Below are positions 48,849 to 57,229 of a stretch of 64,000 nt of DNA, piece by piece (position 1 is the stretch's first letter; each line of letters begins with the position of its first letter). The notes beneath the pieces are model-generated. The model was not told the origin of the DNA and ran no database searches. It saw nothing but the letters and a program-made list of their open reading frames with translations. Position numbers and translations under genes: made by a program. Location: NCBI GenBank assembly GCA_947631625.1, contig CANRMA010000004.1, positions 1-64,000 on the forward strand. Direction: 5' to 3'. The DNA is from an uncultured Lachnospiraceae bacterium. Lineage in GTDB: Bacteria; Bacillota; Clostridia; Lachnospirales; Lachnospiraceae.

Positions 48849-50616
48849 GCGGTTTAAGATTATCTTGGAAAACCTGATATTTACTGTTGCGCTCCTGCTC
48901 TATCCGCTCGTAAAGATTAATCAGGGACTGGATATGGCGGACACTGCTTACAGCCTTGCCAATTTTTTGTATTTTCCGGAAGCGGACGGCACGTGGATGT
49001 CGGCTACTTTTCTTGCCAATGCGGCAGGCTGGGCCCTTATGCGCCTGCCGGGCGGCAGCGGGCTTGTCGGAATTAATCTTTATACCGGACTGTTGGTATC
49101 CGCGGCGGCGTTGACTTTTTATTTTGCGCTGCGTAAAAAAATGTCGGCGTACATTGTTTTTGCAGGAGAAATGATTGCGATCGGGCTGTGTTGGTGTCCG
49201 ACGACGATACTGTATAATTATCTTACGTATCTGTTTATGGGAGCGGGTATGCTTTTTTTATACAAAGGGATATGCGGCGGAACCGATAAGTATGTAAGAT
49301 ACCTGTTGGCGGCAGGCCTGTGTCTGGGCGCAAATGTGGCGGTAAGGATGCCGAATGTCGTACAGAGCGCGTTTATACTGGCTCTCTGGTATGGCGCGTG
49401 GCTTAAAAAAGATAAGGCGGCAAAAGTCCTGAAAGATACTTTTATATGTCTGTTAGGATATCTGGTCGGTTTTGGGATACCTCTTGCGGCTATCTGTGTT
49501 AAGTACGGCGTAAACGCTTATCCGGCTATGGTCGCGGATATGTTTGCGATGACTGACACGGCTTCTGACTATAAACCGCAGGCCATGCTCCTGGGGATGT
49601 TCGGGGATTATATAAAAGGGTTGTACTGGCTTATGTTTGCGGCAGTCTGCATGGGATTTTTATATATAGCCTGTCTGATTAAGAAAAAGGTCGCAGTAAA
49701 ATATGCGGATCTTTTATACAGACTGCTCTGCATAGCGGTATGCCTTGTGCTGTTGCGTTTCTATTGGGGACGCGGAATGTTTGATTTTGATTATTTTTAT
49801 TACCGCTGTATATACCAGTGGGCGGTGCTGTTTCTGCTGCTGTGCGCCGGATGCGCGGTTTATGTCATGGTCTCCAAAGGAAGCGGGACCGGCGATAAAG
49901 TGCTTGCGCTGATAGTGTTGATACAGCTTCCGATAACGCCGCTTGGAAGTAATAACGCGCTGTATCCTATGATAAATAACCTGTTTCTGGCGGCGCCCTT
50001 TACACTTTGGGTGTGCAGGGGATGGTTTGTCGGAACGGGTAAAAAGGTTGCGCATTTTCCGTGGCAGAGTATGTTGGCCATGTTGTTCATAATGCTTGCA
50101 GTACAAAGCATTGGCTTTCACTTCGGTTTCGTATTTAACGACGGCGTATGGGGAGAAAAAAGAGATACTCTTGTAACCGGGATCCCCAAGTGCGAAGGGA
50201 TATATACGAACAGAGAAAATGCGGAGCTGTTGACTGATTTGGTCAAATATGCCGGGGATAACGCTCTTAGAGGCCGAAAAGTAATATTGTACGGGGAAAT
50301 CCCCGGTCTCAGCTATCTGCTTGACATGCCTTCGGCAATATCAACTTCATGGCCGGATCTGGCTTCCTACAGAGCGACGCGGTTTGAAAAGGATATGGAG
50401 GCCGTAGAGCTGAATATGGAAGAGGACAGGCCTGTGGTAATAACTTCGGCGGGCGTAGCCGCTTACATAAGCGAGGACGCTGAGGCGTATGAATTGCTCG
50501 GCGTTGATGAGGAAAGTTATGCTGAAGATGAAAAACTGGACATATTAATGCGTTTTTTGGATGATCACGGTTATGAAGAAACCTTCTGTAATATGAAATA
50601 CGCAATTTACGAATAA
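48832..50616 (+). CDS. multi-TM membrane protein
   Basis: About 594 aa with multiple TM segments; start overlaps the preceding gene. Confidence 0.65.
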   Translation: MKEENKRFKIILENLIFTVALLLYPLVKINQGLDMADTAYSLANFLYFPEADGTWMSATFLANAAGWALMRLPGGSGLVGINLYTGLLVSAAALTFYFALRKKMSAYIVFAGEMIAIGLCWCPTTILYNYLTYLFMGAGMLFLYKGICGGTDKYVRYLLAAGLCLGANVAVRMPNVVQSAFILALWYGAWLKKDKAAKVLKDTFICLLGYLVGFGIPLAAICVKYGVNAYPAMVADMFAMTDTASDYKPQAMLLGMFGDYIKGLYWLMFAAVCMGFLYIACLIKKKVAVKYADLLYRLLCIAVCLVLLRFYWGRGMFDFDYFYYRCIYQWAVLFLLLCAGCAVYVMVSKGSGTGDKVLALIVLIQLPITPLGSNNALYPMINNLFLAAPFTLWVCRGWFVGTGKKVAHFPWQSMLAMLFIMLAVQSIGFHFGFVFNDGVWGEKRDTLVTGIPKCEGIYTNRENAELLTDLVKYAGDNALRGRKVILYGEIPGLSYLLDMPSAISTSWPDLASYRATRFEKDMEAVELNMEEDRPVVITSAGVAAYISEDAEAYELLGVDEESYAEDEKLDILMRFLDDHGYEETFCNMKYAIYE

Positions 50617-50706
50617 TGATTACTATGGTAAAATATAGAAAATTGGCACAGTGGGTTTATCTGTGCCACGCAAAGGGTAATTCATAAAAGAGAGGCATAT
50701 CGGACT

Positions 50707-51837
50707 ATGATAAATTTTAATGTTCCGCCTGTGACGGGCAAAGAAGTTGAATATATGAAACAGGCGATCGAAAATCAGAAAATATGCGGCGACGGACCTT
50801 TTACCGTAAAGTGCAATGAGTGGATAGAGGACAATACTCATACCGCAAAGTGTCTTCTTACCACATCCTGTACCCACGCAACGGAGATGGCGGCTCTTTT
50901 GGCGGATATTAAAGAGGGCGATGAGGTAATAATGCCGTCCTATACTTTTGTGTCCACTGCTAACGCCTTTGTACTCCGTGGAGCCAGGGTCGTTTTTGTG
51001 GATATAAGGCCGGACACCATGAATATAGATGAAAATCTTATAGAGGATGCGGTCACCGGGCGCACCAGAGCGATCGCGCCTGTCCACTATGCCGGCGTAG
51101 GCTGCGAGATGGACGCCATTATGGATATAGCCCGCCGTCATGGCCTTATGGTAATAGAGGATGCGGCGCAGGGGATTATGGCATATTATAAAGGAAAAGC
51201 GCTTGGAACGTTTGGCGATTACGGCTGTTTCAGCTTCCATGAGACCAAAAATCTGAGTATGGGCGAGGGCGGCGCGCTGCTCATACGTGATGAAAAGAAT
51301 GTTGAAGCTGCAGAGATCATAAGAGAGAAAGGGACCGACAGAAGCAAATATTACAGAGGGCAGGTGGACAAGTACCGTTGGCAGAATTACGGCTCTTCCT
51401 ATCTTCCAAGCGAGTTGAATGCGGCGTATCTGTATGCGCAGCTTGAACTGGCAGATGAGATAACTAAGATCAGGCTTGCAAGATGGGAGCAGTATAAGGA
51501 ACTGCTGACTCCGCTCGCAGAGGAGGGCAAAATAGAACTGCCCTATATACCGGAGCATTGTACACATAACGGGCACATGTTTTATATTAAGACGAAGGAT
51601 GCCGGGGAGCGCGGCGAGCTAATTTCATATCTTAAGCAAAAAGAGATACTGTCAGTTTCGCACTATGTTCCACTGCATTCCGCGCCCGCAGGCATGAAAT
51701 TTGGAAGGTTTAACGGAGAAGATAAGTATACGACTAAGGAAAGTGAGAGAATTCTGCGCCTTCCCATGTTCTATAAACTTACGGAAGATGAAGTTGAGTA
51801 TATAGCAGGCTGCGTTAAAGAATTTTATAACAGATAA
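50707..51837 (+). CDS. DegT/DnrJ/EryC1/StrS aminotransferase (WecE/FdtB-like)
   Basis: 'LLTTSCTHATEMAALLADIKEGDEVIMPSYTFVSTANAFVLRGA', 'VIEDAAQGIMAYYKGKALGTFGDYGCFSFHETKNLSMGEGGAL'. Confidence 0.9.
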   Translation: MINFNVPPVTGKEVEYMKQAIENQKICGDGPFTVKCNEWIEDNTHTAKCLLTTSCTHATEMAALLADIKEGDEVIMPSYTFVSTANAFVLRGARVVFVDIRPDTMNIDENLIEDAVTGRTRAIAPVHYAGVGCEMDAIMDIARRHGLMVIEDAAQGIMAYYKGKALGTFGDYGCFSFHETKNLSMGEGGALLIRDEKNVEAAEIIREKGTDRSKYYRGQVDKYRWQNYGSSYLPSELNAAYLYAQLELADEITKIRLARWEQYKELLTPLAEEGKIELPYIPEHCTHNGHMFYIKTKDAGERGELISYLKQKEILSVSHYVPLHSAPAGMKFGRFNGEDKYTTKESERILRLPMFYKLTEDEVEYIAGCVKEFYNR

Positions 51838-51931
51838 AAAACGCTTCGTTGGTCCGGGTATGATGTACAGAAATTAAAATGGCATTATTGAGTATATGAA
51901 TCGCGCAGGATTGTAAAGAGGTATACGTTCA

Positions 51932-53743
51932 ATGGACATTCGCCGTATCTGGGATAAATATGGAAATTGCATAGCAGCCGTGTTGACTATATTGGTCAAC
52001 ATAATCCTGCTTTCAGTCTGCTTTGATTTTTATTACGATCTGAATGACGACGTTATGATGAAGGACGTTATGGCCGGGGTCTATGCGGGGGTTCCGGACG
52101 GACACAATATGCAGACACTGTATCCGTTGGGAGCGTTTATAAGCGTGTGTTATCGCATTATCCGGGGACTTCCCTGGTATGGATCATTTTTATGTTTATG
52201 TCAGTTCATAAGTCTGTTTTTAATAGGTCATCGTCTGCTTAAACTTTCGGAGAAACTTCTTGTCAAACTTGGCTGTATGGTACTTTTGACATTGTATATA
52301 TGGGGCGTTTTGCTGCCTCATATGGTCGCGCTGCAATATACCGTGACAACTTCAATGTTGGCGGGGGCGGCCGTTTTTCTTTTTCTGACAAGTGACCAAA
52401 AGGCGGTTTCCGGTATAAAGGCGATCGGGAATACTGCGGTCGCGGAGATCTTTCTTGTGCTTCTTGCGTATAATTTAAGAAGTGAGATGCTGCTTTTGGT
52501 ATTTCCGCTTATCGCGTTGGCCGGACTGTTCAGGTGGATAGAGGAAGAGAAGTTTTTTACCCGAGAAAATTATATAAAGTACGGTGCTGTCATAGGCTGT
52601 ATCCTGGCAGGCATGCTGATATGTAAGCTGATTGATGCCGCAGCGTACAGCGGTGAAGGCTGGCATGAAGCAGTTGAATTTTTTGATAAAAGAACGGAAG
52701 TTTATGATTTTCACTATGATATACTTACAAGCGGCGATCATAGTGAGCAGCTTGCAGGTCTTGGCGTCTCAGAGGCGCAGCAGGAATTGCTGGCCGATTA
52801 TAATTTCGGACTGGATGAAGATATTGACGAGACTATGATGGGCAGGATCGCGGACTATGCGGAGACGGTTTCGGCTTATGAAGGATCGGATAATATCGTA
52901 TACGGCGCGGCGCGGCGTGTTTTGGATAAAATGCCGGACTATGTTTACAGAACCCTGCATAGCGGCGACGCTCCATATAATGTGTTGGTGTTATTTGGAT
53001 ATATGTGCGTTTTTGTATGCGGATTGACAGGAGCGCTCCGGGTCGGTAAAGGTAAGGTCAGGGGAAGGTGGAACTTCATATGGCAGCTTATTTTGTCCGG
53101 CGTATTCAGGAGCGTTCTGTGGATGTATATAATGCTTAACGGAAGGGAGCCGGACAGGATAATACATTCACTGTATATGGTTGAGGCTGCGCTGCTTTAT
53201 GGGTGGTTGTGTCTGTTGGTAAAGAAGTACGGCAGGATGACATACACGAAAAAACATAACGAAATCAAGGTTATTACGACCGCAATGTTTGCTTTATTCG
53301 GTCTGATATGCCTTATTAATGTTCCGGCCTCCGTTAAGAATGTAAGGGCGGACATGCAGGCGCGGGATAAAGCTAATACAGGGGCTTTGGCAATTTCGGA
53401 ATATTGCAGGGAGCATTCGGGAAATTTCTATTTTGAAGACGTATATTCTACAGTGAGTTTTTCGCAGAAGATATTTGAAAACGTTGATAATTCGCTTACA
53501 AATTATGAAATAATGGGCGGTTGGATGTGTAAAACGCCTCTTTATGATAAAAAGCTTGAGCAGTTTGGAATGACGGATACGCAGGAAGGTCTGCTGCGGA
53601 ACGAAGGGGCTTATCTTATAACGGAGTCGGACGGTATGGATTGGCTTGTCGATTTTTACGCATATAAAGGGTATAGCGTATCGGTAGAGAAAACGGACAT
53701 GATCGATGATAAATATACGGTATACCGTATAAAAGAAGATTAG
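51932..53743 (+). CDS. multi-TM membrane protein
   Basis: 603 aa; 'DFYYDLNDDVMMKDVMAGVY..PDGHNMQTLYPLG'; multiple TMs. Confidence 0.65.
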   Translation: MDIRRIWDKYGNCIAAVLTILVNIILLSVCFDFYYDLNDDVMMKDVMAGVYAGVPDGHNMQTLYPLGAFISVCYRIIRGLPWYGSFLCLCQFISLFLIGHRLLKLSEKLLVKLGCMVLLTLYIWGVLLPHMVALQYTVTTSMLAGAAVFLFLTSDQKAVSGIKAIGNTAVAEIFLVLLAYNLRSEMLLLVFPLIALAGLFRWIEEEKFFTRENYIKYGAVIGCILAGMLICKLIDAAAYSGEGWHEAVEFFDKRTEVYDFHYDILTSGDHSEQLAGLGVSEAQQELLADYNFGLDEDIDETMMGRIADYAETVSAYEGSDNIVYGAARRVLDKMPDYVYRTLHSGDAPYNVLVLFGYMCVFVCGLTGALRVGKGKVRGRWNFIWQLILSGVFRSVLWMYIMLNGREPDRIIHSLYMVEAALLYGWLCLLVKKYGRMTYTKKHNEIKVITTAMFALFGLICLINVPASVKNVRADMQARDKANTGALAISEYCREHSGNFYFEDVYSTVSFSQKIFENVDNSLTNYEIMGGWMCKTPLYDKKLEQFGMTDTQEGLLRNEGAYLITESDGMDWLVDFYAYKGYSVSVEKTDMIDDKYTVYRIKED

Positions 53744-53774
53744 CGGGAAGAAAAAATGCGTGTGCGGAGCAGAT

Positions 53775-54305
53775 ATGGAAAATAAAAGACCGGAAGCAGT
53801 ATATCTTAGAAAAATGGAAATATCCGATACCGATAAGATCGTGGAATGGCGCAACAAAGACCGGGTGCGTCATAACTTTGTATATCAGGAACCGTTTACC
53901 CGGGAAGGCCATCTTAACTGGATAAAGACTCAGGTTGAACCCGGGCATGTGGCGCAGTTCATCATCTGCGAAAAAGCTTCCGACAGGGCCGTGGGCAGCG
54001 TATATTTCAGGGATATAGACAGAAATAAAGGCGCTGCGGAGTATGGCATATTTATCGGTGAAGACGACGCGGTCGGCAGAGGTTACGGAACGGAAGCGGC
54101 CGGGCTTGCGCTTTCTTATGCCTTTGGGCAAATGGGGCTTGAGCATATTTTTCTCAGGGTTTTTGAAGATAATACCGGCGCAAGGAAGAGTTATGAAAAG
54201 GCCGGTTTTTGCATGATAGAAGGTAAATATGAAGATATTGAGGTCGGCGGTGAGCAAAGAAGGCTGATATTTATGGATATAAACAGTCGTCAAAACCGCG
54301 GATGA
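53775..54305 (+). CDS. GNAT acetyltransferase (candidate PseH-like)
   Basis: 'VYLRKMEISDTDKIVEWRNKDRVRHNF', 'GSVYFRDIDRNKGAAEYGIFIGEDDAVGRGYGTEAAGLALSYAF', 'NTGARKSYEKAGF'. Confidence 0.85.
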   Translation: MENKRPEAVYLRKMEISDTDKIVEWRNKDRVRHNFVYQEPFTREGHLNWIKTQVEPGHVAQFIICEKASDRAVGSVYFRDIDRNKGAAEYGIFIGEDDAVGRGYGTEAAGLALSYAFGQMGLEHIFLRVFEDNTGARKSYEKAGFCMIEGKYEDIEVGGEQRRLIFMDINSRQNRG

Positions 54306-54335
54306 GCGGTCAAAAAGAAAGGCATGGTTACTTAT

Positions 54336-55271
54336 ATGAATAAGTTGGTAAGTTTTGTGATACCTTGTTATAATTCCTCCCGCACCATTGAAAAGGTCGT
54401 GGAAGAAATAAGCCTTACCATGAAAAACGCGGAGGGTTATGAGTATGAGATCGTTTTGGTAAACGACTGCTCTTCGGATGATACTTTTGAGGTGATCAGG
54501 AAGATCTGTGAGGCGCGCAAAGATGTATGCGGAGTAAATCTTGCGAGGAACTTCGGACAGCATGCGGCTCTTATGGCAGGCTTTCATTATGTCCACGGAG
54601 ATATCATAGTCTGTATGGACGACGACGGCCAGACTCCGGCTAAGGAAGTTACTAAGCTGCTTGACAGGATGGAAGAGGGCTTTGACGTCGTATATGCGAA
54701 GTATGCGCACAAGCAGCATTCTGCTTTCAGGAATTTCGGAAGTAAGATAAATGAATTAATGACACGTGTTATGTTAAATAAGCCCAAAGAATTGTATATA
54801 TCCAGTTACTTTGCGGCAAGACGCTTTATTATTGACGAGATGGTTAAATACACCAATCCTTATCCTTATGTTATCGGTCTGGCGCTCCGTACTACCAAGA
54901 ATATAGCCAATGTGGATGTGGATCACAGAGAACGTGAGATAGGAACTTCCGGTTATACTTTCGGTAAACTCATGTCTCTGTGGTTTAACGGTTTTACCGC
55001 ATTCAGCATAAAACCGCTCAGAGTGGCTACAGCGATAGGCGCATTTGTTGCGATGGCCGGTTTTATCTATGGGATTTATACAGTGATACGTAAGTTAGTC
55101 GATCCTAACATAATCATAGGCTTCAGTTCCCTTATGTCCGCAATAGTTTTTATCGGCGGCATGATAATGCTTATGTTGGGCATAATAGGGGAGTATATAG
55201 GCAGGATCTATATTTCGCTTAACAATTCGCCGCAGTATGTGATAAGAGAGAGTATTAATGAATGGAAATAA
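54336..55271 (+). CDS. GT2 glycosyltransferase, GtrB-like
   Basis: 'VSFVIPCYNSSRTIEKVVEEI', 'VNDCSSDDTFEVI', 'MDDDGQTPAKEV', two C-terminal TMs. Confidence 0.9.
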   Translation: MNKLVSFVIPCYNSSRTIEKVVEEISLTMKNAEGYEYEIVLVNDCSSDDTFEVIRKICEARKDVCGVNLARNFGQHAALMAGFHYVHGDIIVCMDDDGQTPAKEVTKLLDRMEEGFDVVYAKYAHKQHSAFRNFGSKINELMTRVMLNKPKELYISSYFAARRFIIDEMVKYTNPYPYVIGLALRTTKNIANVDVDHREREIGTSGYTFGKLMSLWFNGFTAFSIKPLRVATAIGAFVAMAGFIYGIYTVIRKLVDPNIIIGFSSLMSAIVFIGGMIMLMLGIIGEYIGRIYISLNNSPQYVIRESINEWK

Positions 55272-57109
55272 ACACTAATAAAGAAAACAATATAAGCGAG
55301 AGCGAATTAAAACTAAAGATAAAACTAAATCTGTTTGGAATTATGATCGCAACCTTGGGAACATTGTGTTTCCCGCAGATGTTGAATCTTAAGAAGAACG
55401 GGTTAGTCTTTACTAACAGTATTTTTTCGGTACTGGTGTGGCTTTTGTGCATGTATGCGGTAAATCTGTCATTGAACACAATAGATCTGCATGACAAAAG
55501 AGGTTGGGTGATCGCAGGCGCGCTCTCATTTTTGTTTACGACGGCAATGCTTTTTGGCGTGAGGCTGGAAGCTGAGGGGAACGTGGATTTTAAGGACTGG
55601 AGATTTTGGGTGTCCCTGCCTGCGCTGACCTGTCTTTTTACAATTCTGGTGCGTAAATTCTGGAATTTCTTAAGCAGGATGGAACTCAGGAAAAGGATGT
55701 TTGAGCAGAATATAAAAATGCCAAAGCTGTCTTCCAAATTAGCCGGTAAAGAAAATATTGCCGTCTTTATTATTTTCATACTCTGTTGGCTGCCTGTGCT
55801 GCTTGCGGTATATCCGGGATTTTTTGTCTATGATGCGCAGGACGAATATGTACAGGTGGCTTCAAGGAATTTCAATACCCACCATCCTCTTGCGCATGTG
55901 CTTATGTTAGGCGGGATTATCTGCGCCGTCCACAAGATAACGGATTCTTATAATATGGGGATCGCTGCGTATATCCTGGCGCAGATGTGTCTGGTATCGG
56001 GAACTTTTACTTATCTTATATATTATCTCAGAAAAAAGAGAGTGTCTAAGTTTGTGCGTATCGCGGCAGTCTTATATTTTGCGTTTTTTCCCGTAATAGT
56101 AATGTTTACACTGTGTTCCGCCAAGGATGCCATATTCACTTCGGCGTTTTTGCTGCTTCTTATAAATTTGCTTGAGATGGGCATGGAGCAGGATGAATTT
56201 TTTGCCTCGAAGAGAAGTATTGCTTTTTTCATATTAAGCGCCGTTACAATGCTGCTTTTCAGAAAAAACGGGATTTATGCTTTTATAGTCATAGTGCCGG
56301 TGCTTATATTATATCATAGAAAATACCGTAAAAAAATATGTGTAATACTGATAACGATATTGGCTTCATATTTTCTGATCACCGCATCGCTTACTCTGAT
56401 CTTTCATGCTCAGACAAAAGAAAATCAGGAGATGCTTACCGTACCCATACAGCAGCTTGCGCGGACTTATAAGTTTAACAGGGAAGCGTTTGACGATGAG
56501 GATATTGAGACTTTGCATGAGGTGCTGCCTGAGGAGGCGCTTGCGCTCTATAACCCCAAGCTTGCGGACCCGGTCAAACATCAGTTTAACAATGCCGCTT
56601 ATATGGCGGATAAATCCAGATATGTCAGGCTGTGGTTTAAGATTTTAAAGAGAAAACCTCTGTCATATTTTAACGCGTGGCTTATGACTTCATACGGGTT
56701 CTGGTATCCGGACACGGTAATCGACGTATATTCGGGAAATACCGTTTTTACTTTTACGTACAAAGACAGTTCGTATTTCGGGTATGAGGTTGAACTGCCG
56801 GGGGTAAGGGACAGTAAGATTCCGTGGTTAGACGAGGCTTACCGCAGGCTTTCCTTGGAATTGGAGCAGGAGAAAATACCCATTCTTTCCATGTTGTATT
56901 CACCGGGCGGTCTGTTCTGGGCGTTTGCCTTTATAGCCGGGTATGCCTTTTACCGCAGAAAATACTATGTACTGATACCGTATCTGCTCGTGTTGGCGCT
57001 TTGGCTTACCGTGATACTGGGACCGACCTACCTGCCCAGATATGTGCTGATATTATGGTTCGGTCTGCCTCTTTTTGCGGCGCAGGCGTTGGAAGAGGAA
57101 AAGTTGTAA
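55262..57109 (+). CDS. multi-TM membrane protein (DUF6020-like)
   Basis: 615 aa; 'VYPGFFVYDAQDEYVQVASRNFNTHHPLAHVLMLGGI', 'CSAKDAIFTSAFLLLLI'. Confidence 0.7.
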   Translation: MEINTNKENNISESELKLKIKLNLFGIMIATLGTLCFPQMLNLKKNGLVFTNSIFSVLVWLLCMYAVNLSLNTIDLHDKRGWVIAGALSFLFTTAMLFGVRLEAEGNVDFKDWRFWVSLPALTCLFTILVRKFWNFLSRMELRKRMFEQNIKMPKLSSKLAGKENIAVFIIFILCWLPVLLAVYPGFFVYDAQDEYVQVASRNFNTHHPLAHVLMLGGIICAVHKITDSYNMGIAAYILAQMCLVSGTFTYLIYYLRKKRVSKFVRIAAVLYFAFFPVIVMFTLCSAKDAIFTSAFLLLLINLLEMGMEQDEFFASKRSIAFFILSAVTMLLFRKNGIYAFIVIVPVLILYHRKYRKKICVILITILASYFLITASLTLIFHAQTKENQEMLTVPIQQLARTYKFNREAFDDEDIETLHEVLPEEALALYNPKLADPVKHQFNNAAYMADKSRYVRLWFKILKRKPLSYFNAWLMTSYGFWYPDTVIDVYSGNTVFTFTYKDSSYFGYEVELPGVRDSKIPWLDEAYRRLSLELEQEKIPILSMLYSPGGLFWAFAFIAGYAFYRRKYYVLIPYLLVLALWLTVILGPTYLPRYVLILWFGLPLFAAQALEEEKL

Positions 57110-57148
57110 AAAATATCCGGTTATGCTATACTAAATTCTATAAAATAA

Positions 57149-57189
57149 GGAGCGATTTGCGATAGAACGAGCGATGTTTCGCAATTATT
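57149..57189. repeat. short inverted-terminal repeat element (mini family)
   Basis: GGAGCGATTTGCGATAGAACGAGCGATGTTTCGCAATTATT. Confidence 0.4.
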
Positions 57190-57229
57190 ACGGTGTTGTT
57201 TAAGATAACAGGAAAGTGTTTATATAAAA

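Noticed and set aside
50623-51576. 317-aa minus-strand ORF
   Set aside because: Antisense to a clear DegT aminotransferase; low-complexity/His-rich shadow ORF.
53616-54719. 367-aa minus-strand ORF
   Set aside because: Opposes the well-supported GNAT and GT2 genes; composition is that of an antisense shadow ORF with no recognisable family.
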